Positions 48,449 to 57,968 are shown, numbered from the stretch's first letter. The stretch is DNA of 64,000 bases from Kitasatospora sp. Root107 (GCF_001424875.1 NZ_LMCT01000005.1:44788-108787); one strand, 5' to 3'. Numbers and translations are program-made. The notes: generated by a model not told the origin, from the sequence alone.

Positions 48449-48964
48449 TCATTGTTGACGCAGCATCAGGGCGGCCCGCTTCTCGGGCAGCTCCAGCTCG
48501 GCCACCGGGTCGAACCCGGCCCGCCGGAAGGCCCGCAGCGACGGGGTGTTGCGCAGGTCGGGCTCGGCGACCAGCCGCTCGCAGTCGGGCTCGGTCAGCA
48601 GCCGGTCGGCCAGCGCGGTCAGCAGGACGGTGCCGAGCCCCCGGCCGCGGTGGCCGGGCGGGCCGAGCAGCAGGTGCAGCCCGAGGTCGCCCTGCCCGGC
48701 GGGGTAGTACCCGGCCAGCCGGTCCGCCTCGGCCCGGTAGAGCTCCCAGTAGCTCATCGGGACACCGTCCAGCAGCCCGATCAGCGGGCAGCTGTGGCTG
48801 TCCGGGCCGAGCTGCGGGGCGACGTGCCGTTCGGTGGTCTCCGGCGGCCCGGCCAGCTCCCAGTACGCCGCCACCGCCGGGTCGTTCATCCACCCGGCCA
48901 GCAGCGGGAGGTCGGTGGCGAGGTCGACCTCCCGAAGCTCGAACTCGCCTGCGGAGGTCCTCAC
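48449..48964 (-). CDS. Siderophore-type GNAT acyltransferase
   Basis: A 171-residue acyltransferase of the IucB/DesC type that would acylate the hydroxylated amine. It starts VRTSAGEFELREVDLATDLP. PLIGLLDGVPMSYWELYRAEAD (about residues 60-81), [27 protein letters not shown] (about 90-116; acetyl-CoA loop) and RAFRRAGFDPVAELELPEKRAALM (about 145-168) fit this family. The GTG at 48964 overlaps the stop codon of the upstream synthetase (GTGA). Confidence 0.88.
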   Translation of the reverse strand: MRTSAGEFELREVDLATDLPLLAGWMNDPAVAAYWELAGPPETTERHVAPQLGPDSHSCPLIGLLDGVPMSYWELYRAEADRLAGYYPAGQGDLGLHLLLGPPGHRGRGLGTVLLTALADRLLTEPDCERLVAEPDLRNTPSLRAFRRAGFDPVAELELPEKRAALMLRQQ

Positions 48965-50709
48965 CGGACCGCCAGCGGGTTGGGGATGTCCACGTAGACG
49001 GACTGGGTGGCGACCGGGCCGACCAGCTCGTCCATGCAGTTCAGCCGGGTCAGCAGGTTGGCCTTGCAGTGCAGTTCGGGGCTGTCCAGCAGCAGGGCGG
49101 GCAACCCGGAGCCGGTGGCGGCGGCCGGCCGGCTGCCGAGGAAGCCGCGCAGGGCGGCCAGCAGGACGCTCTCGTCGGCCAGCCGCTGGGAGCCGAAGGC
49201 GCCGATCAGGCCGAACACGTGGTTGATGCCGAGGTAGTAGGCGAAGTGCCTGTCGATCACCCGGTCCGCGACGAAGGTGTCGCTGGCCAGACCGACGCCC
49301 GGCAGCCGGGCGTCCAGCCGGTCGGCGAACGAACTGCGGAAGTAGTAGCCCTGGTTGTCCCGGTACCGGCCGCCGACCGGCCAGCCCGCCTCGTCCAGCA
49401 GTACCAGGCTGTTCTGCTGGTGCGCCTCCAGGGCGATCCCGGCCCGGCCGTCCAGCCAGAGCACCGGGAGCACCACGGCGTCCAGGTAGCGCAGGAACCA
49501 CTCGGTCGCGACGGTGTGCACCGGGCGCCCGCACTGCTCGGCGAGCCTCCGGACGGCCCGGCCGAGCAGCGAGTCGACCCGCTCGCCGAACGGCTGCTCG
49601 GCGACCAGGCCCGCCACGCAGAACGCGCGTTCGCGCAGGCCGAACGGCTGCTGGCGGAGCACGGTGTCCAGGCCGTTCGGATCGGCCCCGCCGGGCAGGT
49701 CGACGCCGATCCAGGCCGGATCGCGGACGATGTCGAAGCCGGGGTGGGCGGCCCGCCACTCGGCGCTCAGCCCGGCCTCCAGCAGCCGGTGCACCTCCAG
49801 GCCCCGGTGCAGCTCCTTGCGCAGGTTCTCCCGGCGGGAGTTGGTGATCCGCAGGCCGAGCGAGAGCTTGAGCATCCACGGCGTGCCGGGGCGGCAGACG
49901 GTCCGCACCGAGGAGGTCGGGTGCCACTCCTCGCCGTGCTCGCCCAGGTCGTGCAGCGCACCGTCCGCCAGCAGCCCGGCCACCTCGGGGCGCAGGGCCA
50001 GCTCGCGGGCCTGCCAGGGGTGCAGCGGGAGTGCGGCGGTGCCGGGCGGCAGCGCGACCCGGTCGCCGAGCAGCCGGGCGGTGAGCTGCTCGGCCGGGAC
50101 GCCGACCGCCGAGCCGGAAGCCAGCAGGTCCCGGTCGACGGCGTACCAGTGCAGCCGGAAGGACCCGTGCAGTTCGGGCGAGTACGCGGCGCTCTGCGCC
50201 GGACCGAGGCCGTCGCGGCTCTTCGGGGTGGGGTGCAGCGGGTGGCCCAGCAGCAGGGCCTGCTCCCCCGCCAGGAAGGGCCAGTCCGGGCCGGCGGCGG
50301 TCCGGCGGCGCTCCAGCACCTCGGCGGTACGCAGCACCGAGTCGGCCACCCGGGCGGCCAGATCGGTCAGTTGACCCGCCTCGGGCCGTTCGGCGGTGGC
50401 GCCCGCGACCAGGGTGGCCACCGTCACCACGTCCACCGGCAGCCCGGCCAGGGTCACCTCGCCGAACCGGTGCCAGCCGGTCGGCGACCAGTACCGGACC
50501 GCCGCGGTCAGCTCGACCGCACCGCCGAGCACCGGCACCCGAAGCGTCCCGTCCGGGCCGGGCCGGGCCCCGGTCTCCCGGGCCCAGCACCGCAACAGGC
50601 TCTCCACCCCGGCCTGTTCGGCGGCCACCGCCGGGTCGGCGTCGAGCAGCCTGTCCTGGGGCCGTGGATGGACGACGGGCGGGACTCCAGCGAGGGCGAC
50701 GGTGCTCAA
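48961..50709 (-). CDS. IucA/IucC-family siderophore synthetase (first gene of the operon)
   Basis: A 582-residue NIS synthetase. HPTPKSRDGLGPAQSAAYSPELHGSFRL (about residues 160-187) and LPLHPWQARELAL (about 226-238) are family motifs, followed by HPTSSVRTVCRPGTPWMLKLSLGLRITNSRRENL (ATP-binding). ALEAHQQNSLVLLDEAGWPVGGRYRDNQGYYF is the C-terminal active-site region. The start is TTG at 50709 (MSTVALAGVPPVVHP), with AAGGAG 5 bases before. It leads the operon synthetase-acyltransferase-hydroxylase-synthetase. No TTAGGTTAGG-type iron box was seen in the 270 bases upstream. Confidence 0.9.
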   Translation of the reverse strand: MSTVALAGVPPVVHPRPQDRLLDADPAVAAEQAGVESLLRCWARETGARPGPDGTLRVPVLGGAVELTAAVRYWSPTGWHRFGEVTLAGLPVDVVTVATLVAGATAERPEAGQLTDLAARVADSVLRTAEVLERRRTAAGPDWPFLAGEQALLLGHPLHPTPKSRDGLGPAQSAAYSPELHGSFRLHWYAVDRDLLASGSAVGVPAEQLTARLLGDRVALPPGTAALPLHPWQARELALRPEVAGLLADGALHDLGEHGEEWHPTSSVRTVCRPGTPWMLKLSLGLRITNSRRENLRKELHRGLEVHRLLEAGLSAEWRAAHPGFDIVRDPAWIGVDLPGGADPNGLDTVLRQQPFGLRERAFCVAGLVAEQPFGERVDSLLGRAVRRLAEQCGRPVHTVATEWFLRYLDAVVLPVLWLDGRAGIALEAHQQNSLVLLDEAGWPVGGRYRDNQGYYFRSSFADRLDARLPGVGLASDTFVADRVIDRHFAYYLGINHVFGLIGAFGSQRLADESVLLAALRGFLGSRPAAATGSGLPALLLDSPELHCKANLLTRLNCMDELVGPVATQSVYVDIPNPLAVR

Positions 50710-50977
50710 GGCTGCTCCTTGGGGCGAGCGAGGGTGCGGGCGCCGGGAGTTGGGGGGACGGCCGTGGCTCGCGAGACCGAGGGCGCCGACAGGTCAGACA
50801 GCCCAAGGGAACTGGCCACTGACGGGTGATCACAAGATCAGCTCACTCGTTGTGGTGAATCCCTGCGGATCACTCACCCGTTGGAGTGGTCCGCTCCGGA
50901 TCGACACGGGCACCGCAGGCGGACCGGGCCGCCCGCCGGTGGGAGAATCGGCGTTCGACACAGGGGGGCTGGGAGTC

Positions 50978-52066
50978 ATGCGGTCGATATCCAGAAGCAC
51001 GGCGGCGGTACTGCTCGGGCTGGTGCTGCTGACCGGGTGCGGCGGCACCCCGTCCGAGGACTGGCGGCTGCCGACCGCCGTACCCACCCAGTGGCGGGGC
51101 GAACTGGCCCAGCGCTGGCAGGAGTTGAAGACCTGGCGGGACGAGGACTGGGACCGCTGGGCCAGGCAGCACCTGTTCGAGAACCCGGTGGTCCAGGACC
51201 TCTGGGGTCCGGAGCGGATGGTCGACGCCCCACCGCAGCAGCAGCCGCTCCCGGCGCCGTCCCCGACCGCCGCTCCGCCTGAGGTCGAGCCGGGCCCGGT
51301 GCAGGCCGTCCCGGTGCCCCGGCCGTACACCCGCTACCCGGCCTCCGGGAAGGTGTTCTCCACCGCACCGGGCGGCGGCACCGGGCAGTGCTCCGCCACG
51401 GTGGTGGCCGACCCGGCCCACCCGGGGCGGAGCAACCTGGTCTGGACGGCCGGGCACTGCGTGCACGAGGGCAGCGGCGGCGGCTGGTTCAAGAACCTGA
51501 TCTTCGTGCCCGCCTACAACAGCTCCGGCTCGGCCGCCGGGAAGAAGGCCACACTGGCCGAGGTCGCCCCGCTCGGGCAGTGGTGGGCGGACAACGTGAT
51601 CAGCTCACCGCAGTGGATCGCCGAGGGCGGCCACAGCGGCAACGCCGCCAACCAGTACGACTTCGCCGTACTCAAGGTGCACAACCCGGACGGCAGCGGC
51701 CGCTCGCTGGAGGAGACCGTCGGCACCGCCGTCCCGGTCTGGTTCGACGCCCCGCGCGACCAGCTCGCCGTCTCGGTCTGGGGCTACCCCTCCGCCAAAC
51801 CGTTCGACGGCCGCGAACTGTACCGCTGCGACGGCGGCCGCCCCGCCCGGCTGTCCTTCGACGCGACCCGGCCACCGATGCTCTCGGTCGGCTGCACCAT
51901 GACGGCCGGCTCCAGCGGCGGCGGCTGGTTCGCCACCATGCCGGACGGCCGCCAGGCCCTGGTCAGCAACACCTCGATCGGCAACCTGGCCCACACGGCC
52001 CTGAACGGCCCGTACCTGGAGGACGTCGCCCGCCAGGCGCTCAACTACTTCTCCCGGAAGCAGTGA
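50978..52066 (+). CDS. Trypsin-like serine protease lipoprotein
   Basis: A 362-residue exported lipoprotein. The signal MRSISRSTAAVLLGLVLLTG ends in lipobox LLTGC (Cys near residue 20). A Trp-rich and Pro-rich spacer (about 25-115) separates it from the peptidase domain (about 125-360). The catalytic triad is visible as His in WTAGHC (about 163-168), Asp in YDFAVLKV (about 228-235) and Ser in TAGSSGGGW (about 309-317). It is presumably a membrane-anchored, extracellular chymotrypsin-fold protease. A palindromic repeat element follows its 3' end. Confidence 0.9.
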   Translation: MRSISRSTAAVLLGLVLLTGCGGTPSEDWRLPTAVPTQWRGELAQRWQELKTWRDEDWDRWARQHLFENPVVQDLWGPERMVDAPPQQQPLPAPSPTAAPPEVEPGPVQAVPVPRPYTRYPASGKVFSTAPGGGTGQCSATVVADPAHPGRSNLVWTAGHCVHEGSGGGWFKNLIFVPAYNSSGSAAGKKATLAEVAPLGQWWADNVISSPQWIAEGGHSGNAANQYDFAVLKVHNPDGSGRSLEETVGTAVPVWFDAPRDQLAVSVWGYPSAKPFDGRELYRCDGGRPARLSFDATRPPMLSVGCTMTAGSSGGGWFATMPDGRQALVSNTSIGNLAHTALNGPYLEDVARQALNYFSRKQ

Positions 52067-52107
52067 AACGCCCCAGGGCTTCGGGACTGCGCTCAGCCAT
52101 CTACGCA

Positions 52108-52226
52108 CCAGGGGCTCGGGGAACTGCGACGCCGACCTCGTAAAGAGGTCACACCCGCGTGCATGGCCAGGCACTTTCGCCTGTGACCCGCACGCCAGAT
52201 CTCGTCGCCGTTCCCCGAGCCCCTGG
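52108..52226 (+). repeat. Dispersed palindromic element, copy 2
   Basis: This 119-base copy lies between the convergent protease and hflX genes. The ends CCAGGGGCTCGGGGAAC and GTTCCCCGAGCCCCTGG are perfect inverted repeats. CAGGCACTTTCGC on the plus strand sets the orientation as plus. Flanking CTCAGCCAT and ATGGCTGAG add an outer inverted repeat. The right end is 17 bases from the hflX stop codon. It may act as a terminator for both genes. Confidence 0.88.
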
Positions 52227-52243
52227 CTTCGCCATGGCTGAGG

Positions 52244-53746
52244 TCAGCCTTGAGTCACGACCGCGTACTTCTCCAGCTCGGCCGCCAGCTCCGCCGCCAC
52301 CTTGGCGTGCAGCAGCGTGCCCTCACCCGTGTGCTCGGTGGAGATCGGCTCCCCCTCGGCGTGCACCCGGGAGACCAGGTCGCCACGGGTGTACGGGATC
52401 AGCGCCTGCACCTCGATGGCCGGCCGCGGCAGCTCACTGTCGATCAGCTGCAGCAGCTCCTCCATGCCCAGCCCGGTACGGGCCGACACCACGATGGCGT
52501 GCGGCTCGCGGCGGAGCAGCCGCTGGAGCACCAGCGGGTCGGCGGCGTCGGCCTTGTTGATCACCACGACCTCCCGCACGTTCTGCGCGTCGACCGAGAC
52601 GATCACCTCCCGGACGGCGGCCAGCTGGGTCTCCGGCTCGGGGTGCGAACCGTCCACCACGTGCAGGATGAGGTCCGCCTCGGCGACCTCCTCCATGGTC
52701 GAACGGAACGCCTCGACCAGGTGGTGCGGCAGGTGCCGGACGAAGCCGACCGTGTCGGCCAGGGTGTAGACCCGGCCGCTCGGGGTCTGCGCCCGGCGGA
52801 CCGTCGGGTCCAGGGTGGCGAACAGCGAGTTCTCCACCAGGACACCGGCGCCGGTCAGGCGGTTGAGGATCGAGGACTTGCCCGCGTTGGTGTAACCCGC
52901 GATGGCGACCGAGGGGACCTGGTTGCGACGGCGCTCCTGGCGCTTGGTGTCGCGGCCCTTCTTCATGTCGACGATCTCCCGGCGGAGCTTCGCCATCTTC
53001 TCGCGGATCCGCCGACGGTCGGTCTCGATCTTGGTCTCACCGGGACCACGGGTGGCCATACCGCCACCGGAGGAGCCGGAGCCACCGCCACCCATCTGCC
53101 GGGACAGCGAGGCACCCCAGCCACGCAGGCGCGGCAGCATGTACTGCATCTGCGCGAGCGAGACCTGTGCCTTGCCCTCCCTGGACTTGGCGTGCTGGGC
53201 GAAGATGTCGAGGATCAGGGCCGTCCGGTCGACCACCTTGACCTTGACCACGTCCTCCAGCTGGATCAGCTGACCCGGGGTCAGCTCACCGTCGCAGACC
53301 ACGGTGTCGGCGCCGGTGGAGGCGACGATGTCGCGCAGCTCCCTCGCCTTGCCGGAGCCGATGTAGGTCGCGGGGTCGGGCTTGTCGCGGCGCTGGATCA
53401 CGCCGTCCAGCACCTCGGAGCCCGCGGTCTCGGCCAGGGCGGCGAGCTCGGCCATCGAGTTCTCCGCCTCCTCGACCGTGCCGTCGGTCCAGACCCCGAC
53501 GAGCACCACGCGCTCCAGGCGGAGCTGGCGGTACTCGACCTCGGTGACGTCCTGCAGTTCGGTGGAGAGACCGGCGACCCGGCGCAGCGCGGCGCGCTCG
53601 CTCCGGTCGTACTGCTCCCCGTCATATCGGTCGAAGCCCTCGTCGTTCGCCGCGAGGTCCTCGTCCATCAGGGCTTCCGCCCGGAGGTCCGACAGTCGCT
53701 TGCCCTGGCTGTCGGAATTGCTGCGGCTCTCGAACGTGGAGGTCAA
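52244..53746 (-). CDS. hflX: GTPase HflX
   Basis: A 500-residue ribosome-associated GTPase that splits stalled or heat-damaged 70S ribosomes. The N-terminal HflX domain (about residues 65-190, GVIQRRDKPDPATYIGSGKA) is followed by a coiled linker and the G domain (about 265-430): P-loop GYTNAGKSSILN, switch II LADTVGFVRHLPH and G4 INKADA. I chose TTG 53746 (MTSTFESRSNSDSQ) because AAGGA stands 5 bases before it. The ATG 53752 two codons earlier is directly beside that AAGG. A copy of the repeat element lies after its stop codon. Confidence 0.93.
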   Translation of the reverse strand: MTSTFESRSNSDSQGKRLSDLRAEALMDEDLAANDEGFDRYDGEQYDRSERAALRRVAGLSTELQDVTEVEYRQLRLERVVLVGVWTDGTVEEAENSMAELAALAETAGSEVLDGVIQRRDKPDPATYIGSGKARELRDIVASTGADTVVCDGELTPGQLIQLEDVVKVKVVDRTALILDIFAQHAKSREGKAQVSLAQMQYMLPRLRGWGASLSRQMGGGGSGSSGGGMATRGPGETKIETDRRRIREKMAKLRREIVDMKKGRDTKRQERRRNQVPSVAIAGYTNAGKSSILNRLTGAGVLVENSLFATLDPTVRRAQTPSGRVYTLADTVGFVRHLPHHLVEAFRSTMEEVAEADLILHVVDGSHPEPETQLAAVREVIVSVDAQNVREVVVINKADAADPLVLQRLLRREPHAIVVSARTGLGMEELLQLIDSELPRPAIEVQALIPYTRGDLVSRVHAEGEPISTEHTGEGTLLHAKVAAELAAELEKYAVVTQG

Positions 53747-53839
53747 TCTCATCCTTAGGTAGATCGGGAGGGGCCGGTGCGCCGTGCGCACCTGGGAGTG
53801 TGCCCCGTCTGACGCCCCGATACCAGGTGGCGAGCCGAG

Positions 53840-56059
53840 CTACCCCTGCAGGCCGCGGCCGGCACCGGAACCACTACGTCCGGTGAACGCCACGGACCGG
53901 CCGTGAATTCCCCACGATGGTCGCACGCCCGCCACGGCCGGGTCATCCCGATTTCCCCGATCCGGACCGGGTCGATAGACGTCGTAGACCCCGGAGACCC
54001 GCAGCATCGCCCGCATCAGCAGCGGCAGGGTGGCCGCCGCCGGCAGCTCGACCGTGTAGCTGTGCCGGACCCGCAGTTGCTGCGGCGGCTCCACCTCGGC
54101 CGCGATGATGCCGACACCCTCGGCCGAGATCGCCGCCGTCAGATCGGCCAGCAGCCGGGGGCGGTTCAACGCCTCGGCCCGGAGGGTCGCCCGGAAGCCG
54201 TCGGCGGGGGCGGCGCCCGGCACCCAGCACGGCCCGACCGGCTCCCGGCCGGCCTCCCGCAGCTGCTCGCCCACCGGACAGTGGGTCCGGTGCACGGCCA
54301 CCGCCCCGCCCCGGATCAGGTAGCCGGTCAGCTCGTCCGGCGGCACCGGCGTACAGCACCGGGACAGCCGGACCACCCCGCCCGAGCGTCCCGGCACGGT
54401 CACCGGCGCCTGCCGCCGCGCGGCGGACGGGACACCGGCGGGCGCCGGCTTGGCCGCCCCTGCGTCCGGCTGCGGCGCCCCGGCCGGACGGTCGGCCAGC
54501 CAGCGTTCGATCGCCAGCCTGGCCCCCGGGGTACGGACGTACTCCAGCCACTCGACGGCCGGTCCCGACGCCTCGGCGGCCTGCTCGGTCAGCACCGCCA
54601 GCACATCGCCGTCCCGGAGCGTGGTGGAGAGCGCGACCAGCCGCCCGTTCACCCGGGCCCCCAGACAGCGGTGGCCGGTCTCCTCCCCCAGCAGGTACGC
54701 GGCGTCCACGCAGCTCGCGCCGGACGGCAGGTGCAGGGTCTCGCCCTGCTCGGTGACGGCGGTGATCTCCCGGTCGCCGGACAGGTCCGAGGTGAGCGCG
54801 GACCAGAAGGTGTCCGGGTCCGGGGTCTCCTGCTGCCACTCCAACAGCCGGCTCAGCCAGCCGGGCCGGGCCGGGTCGGTCCGCTCCGGGTCCTCGGGGC
54901 CGTCCTGGTGCGGATCGCCCAGGGCGACCACGCCGAACTGGGCCACCCGGTGCATCTCCCGGCTCCTGACCAGGACTTCGACCACCTCGCCGGCCGGCAG
55001 CGCGACCGCCGTGTGCAGCGACTGGTACAGGTTGAACTTGGGTGCCGCGACGAAATCCTTGAACTCCCCGGGCAGCGGCGTCCAGCAGGTGTGCAGCTCG
55101 CCGAGCACCGCGTAGCAGTCGGCGTTCTCCTCCACCACCACCAACAGCCGCCCGAAGTCGGCGGGTTGGAGATCCTGCGGCAGACCGTCGGGCCCGGCGG
55201 CGGCGGTCCGCTTGAGCAGCACCCGGTGCACGGACACACAGTGCCTGGGCCGCACGGTGACGGTGGCCGTCACCCCGGACTCGGCCAGCTGCCGGGTCAG
55301 CGCATCGGCGAACGGCTGCAGCAGCTCCTCGGGCCGCTCGTCGTACGCGGCGATCAGCGCACCGGTCCGGGCGTACTCCTCCGGGTGCAGAGTGGCGAAC
55401 ACGATGTCCTCCAACTCGGCTTTCAGCACCTGGATCCCGAGCCGCTCGGCCAGCGGGATCAGCACGTCCCTGGTCACCTTGGCGATCCTGATCCGGCTGG
55501 CGGGCTTCATGTGCCGGATGGTCCGCATGTTGTGCAGCCGGTCGGCGAGCTTGATCACCATCACCCGGACGTCGTCGCCGGTGGCCACCAGCATCTTCCG
55601 AAAGGTCTCCGCCTCGGCCGCTGCACCGAAGTCCACCTTCTCCAACTTGGTGACGCCGTCCACCAGATAGGCCACCTCGGGCCCGAACTCCTCGGCCACC
55701 TGAGCCAGCGTCACCTCGGTGTCCTCGACCGTGTCGTGCAGCAGCGACGCCACCAAGGTCGTTGTCCCGGCCCCGAGTTGGGCCAGAATCATGGTCACCG
55801 CGAGCGGATGGGTGATGAACGGCTCCCCGCTCTTCCGGGTCTGCCCCCGGTGACTGGCCTCCGCCGTCCGGTACGCCCGGCCGAGCAGCGCCAGGTCCGC
55901 CTGCGGGTGGTGGCGCCGGTGCGCCTCCACGATCGGCTCGATCGCATCGGGGAGCGGGGCGCGGCCGGTTGCCAGTACGGCGGCACGGCCTGCCCGGCCC
56001 AGGGAGGCTCGGTTGAGTCTGCCCCGGGAGCGCTTTCCAGCCTCGGCTTCGACGGTCAT
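53840..56059 (-). CDS. rshA: RelA/SpoT-homologue (p)ppGpp enzyme
   Basis: A 739-residue long Rsh protein that handles the stringent alarmone. The hydrolase HD domain (about residues 55-205) is intact: FITHPLAV, LLHDTVEDT and KLADRLHNMRT. The synthetase domain (about 240-380) is divergent: RPRHCVSVHR replaces RPKHYYSIYQK, and DFGRLLVVVEENADCYAVLG is changed around the Asp loop, while FKDFVAAPKFNLYQSLHTAV is kept. TGS (about 435-495) and C-terminal zinc-finger and ACT domains follow (SRCCTPVPPDELTGYL). Probably mainly a hydrolase, with reduced synthesis; that is inference. Place between hflX and dapF fits rshA. The ATG 56059 follows GGAGG. Confidence 0.88.
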   Translation of the reverse strand: MTVEAEAGKRSRGRLNRASLGRAGRAAVLATGRAPLPDAIEPIVEAHRRHHPQADLALLGRAYRTAEASHRGQTRKSGEPFITHPLAVTMILAQLGAGTTTLVASLLHDTVEDTEVTLAQVAEEFGPEVAYLVDGVTKLEKVDFGAAAEAETFRKMLVATGDDVRVMVIKLADRLHNMRTIRHMKPASRIRIAKVTRDVLIPLAERLGIQVLKAELEDIVFATLHPEEYARTGALIAAYDERPEELLQPFADALTRQLAESGVTATVTVRPRHCVSVHRVLLKRTAAAGPDGLPQDLQPADFGRLLVVVEENADCYAVLGELHTCWTPLPGEFKDFVAAPKFNLYQSLHTAVALPAGEVVEVLVRSREMHRVAQFGVVALGDPHQDGPEDPERTDPARPGWLSRLLEWQQETPDPDTFWSALTSDLSGDREITAVTEQGETLHLPSGASCVDAAYLLGEETGHRCLGARVNGRLVALSTTLRDGDVLAVLTEQAAEASGPAVEWLEYVRTPGARLAIERWLADRPAGAPQPDAGAAKPAPAGVPSAARRQAPVTVPGRSGGVVRLSRCCTPVPPDELTGYLIRGGAVAVHRTHCPVGEQLREAGREPVGPCWVPGAAPADGFRATLRAEALNRPRLLADLTAAISAEGVGIIAAEVEPPQQLRVRHSYTVELPAAATLPLLMRAMLRVSGVYDVYRPGPDRGNRDDPAVAGVRPSWGIHGRSVAFTGRSGSGAGRGLQG

Positions 56060-56215
56060 CTGCACCTCCGGCAGCGATGGTCCATGCTACCGAGCAGAGC
56101 ACGTTCCGCGACCCCCTGCTCCCGCACCGTCACCAACACCACCCGAACGGGGGGATTCACTCCGTACCCGACGGGGAAGCGACCCGCACCCGTGCAGCGG
56201 CCCGAGCATCGACGG

Positions 56216-56331
56216 CCAGGGGCTCGGGGAACTGCGACGCCGACCCTGGCAACGTGATCGTCGCGTAGGTGGTCAGGCACTTTCGCAGTGACCCCGGCGC
56301 CAGATCTCCTCGCAGTTCCCCGAGCCCCTGG
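56216..56331 (+). repeat. Dispersed palindromic element, copy 3
   Basis: This 116-base copy lies between the rshA start and the dapF stop codon. The ends CCAGGGGCTCGGGGAACTGC and GCAGTTCCCCGAGCCCCTGG are perfect inverted repeats. GTCAGGCACTTTCGC is on the plus strand. Its right end is 39 bases from the dapF stop codon. It is the main content of the 310-base gap 56060-56370, together with the rshA promoter region. Confidence 0.88.
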
Positions 56332-56370
56332 GTAGTAGACCGCTGAGCACCTGCCAAAAGCTAAGCCCGT

Positions 56371-57243
56371 TCAGAGGCGGAGCGTCCCCGTGGCGACGAT
56401 CTCCGCCGGCCCCGCCATCTCGATCCGGCCGTCCGGGTGCTCGGTGATCAGCAGGGTGCCGCCGGGCAGGTCGACGGTGTAGGTGACCGCCCGGCCGGTG
56501 ACCGAGGGGTCGAGGTGGTGGCGGCGGGCCGCCGCGACGGCCACCGCGCAGGCGCCGGTACCGCAGGAGCGGGTCTCGCCGGAGCCCCGCTCGTGCACCC
56601 GCATCGCGACGTGCTGCGGTCCGCGCTCCACCACGAACTCGACGTTGACCCCCTCGGGGTACACGCCGACCGTGACGCCGGGCGCGGTGAACAGGTCACC
56701 GGCCTGGGCCAGCTCGTCGACGAAAGCGACCGCGTGCGGGTTGCCCATGTTGACGTTGAGCGCGGGCCAGACCTGATCGCCGACCGTCACCTCGACCCCG
56801 TCGGGACCGGGCAGCCGGACCTTGCCCATGTCGACCGTGATCAGGCCCGGACCTTCGGCGGTGTCCTCCGCGACCCGCACCGTGAGCACACCGGCCCGGG
56901 TGGCGATCGGGATCAGGCCCGGCTTGGCCAGCCCGGCCTCGACCAGGTAGCGGGCGAAGACCCGGCTGCCGTTGCCGCACATCTCGGCGATCGAGCCGTC
57001 GGCGTTCCGGTAGTCCATGAACCACTCGGCCCGGTCGGCCATGCCGACCGCCGCCGGGTCGGCCGCCGACCGGACCACCCGGATCAGGCCGTCGCCACCG
57101 ATACCGGCCCGGCGGTCGCACAGGGCGGCGACCTCGGCCGGACCGAGGTCGAGCAGACCGTCCCCGTCCGGGACGATCACGAAGTCGTTCTGGGTGCCGT
57201 GGCCCTTGAGGAAGGGGAGACCGAAGGTCTTGGATGCGCTCAC
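56371..57243 (-). CDS. dapF: Diaminopimelate epimerase
   Basis: A 290-residue epimerase that turns LL- into meso-diaminopimelate for peptidoglycan and lysine. FLKGHGTQNDFVIV (about residues 12-25) is the family start. The two catalytic Cys lie in AEMCGNGSRVFARYL (about 86-100) and TRSCGTGACAVAVAA (about 229-243). ATG 57243 is the start. Confidence 0.97.
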   Translation of the reverse strand: MSASKTFGLPFLKGHGTQNDFVIVPDGDGLLDLGPAEVAALCDRRAGIGGDGLIRVVRSAADPAAVGMADRAEWFMDYRNADGSIAEMCGNGSRVFARYLVEAGLAKPGLIPIATRAGVLTVRVAEDTAEGPGLITVDMGKVRLPGPDGVEVTVGDQVWPALNVNMGNPHAVAFVDELAQAGDLFTAPGVTVGVYPEGVNVEFVVERGPQHVAMRVHERGSGETRSCGTGACAVAVAAARRHHLDPSVTGRAVTYTVDLPGGTLLITEHPDGRIEMAGPAEIVATGTLRL

Positions 57244-57270
57244 AGAGCCGATGGTACTGAGACCGACCGG

Positions 57271-57750
57271 TCAGGAGGCGAGGTGGACCACACGCCAGAC
57301 GGCGAGGCCGACCGCGGCCACTGCGGCCAGGGTGTAGAGCGCGATCGCCTTGCGACCGGCCCGCCGGCCGCTGCCCCGGCGCGGGACGCCGGGCCACTTG
57401 TACCCGGCCATCCGGGCGGCCATCGCGCCCCAGCCGACCGAGGCGGCGGTGAGCAGCAGGCCGAGCATCCCGATCATCGCGGAGGCGCCGCCCCCGGAGC
57501 CGAAGGCGAGCGGGAAGGCGAACATCAGCGCACCGGCGGCGCCGACCAGCACGATCGGCAGGATCTGCCACCAGCGCAGCCGGCGCAGCGGCCGGATCTC
57601 CCGCTCGTGGACCACGCCGGGTGCGGCCAGGTCGGCGAGGGCGGGCAGAGCCAGGGCGTACGAGGTGGGAATCCGGTCTTCGGACAGCACCAGTTCGGCG
57701 CTGACACTGCTCGGCAGTTCCTCGGTTTCGGGGCCGGTACCCGTGGACAC
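57271..57750 (-). CDS. Hypothetical membrane protein
   Basis: A 159-residue protein with three hydrophobic segments (about residues 60-80, 86-107 and 135-155) and an acidic soluble N-terminus with SAELVLSEDRIPTSYALALPAL. No catalytic motif is seen. It precedes dapF by 27 bases and is probably co-transcribed with it and miaA. Confidence 0.78.
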   Translation of the reverse strand: MSTGTGPETEELPSSVSAELVLSEDRIPTSYALALPALADLAAPGVVHEREIRPLRRLRWWQILPIVLVGAAGALMFAFPLAFGSGGGASAMIGMLGLLLTAASVGWGAMAARMAGYKWPGVPRRGSGRRAGRKAIALYTLAAVAAVGLAVWRVVHLAS

Positions 57751-57968
57751 GCGGCCTCCCCTGACGGTTCGACACGAGCCAACGGACTCGCGGGTGTAGG
57801 AGCGGCCCGCGCGGCCGACCCCTGGTTGTTCTCGATAATGGCATGTCCGGTACCGCCGACGCGGGTTCCATCGGGCCGTCGGGTGATCCGTGGCCAGGAC
57901 GTGATGTGCCTGTAACCCTCAGTTGGTCGTGCACCTGCAGCTGCACCGGCCGGATGGCCGGAAACCGC

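Noticed and set aside
50710-50977. Iron-box (DmdR/IdeR type) before the siderophore operon
   Set aside because: No TTAGGTTAGG-like inverted repeat is present; only GC-rich sequence was found.
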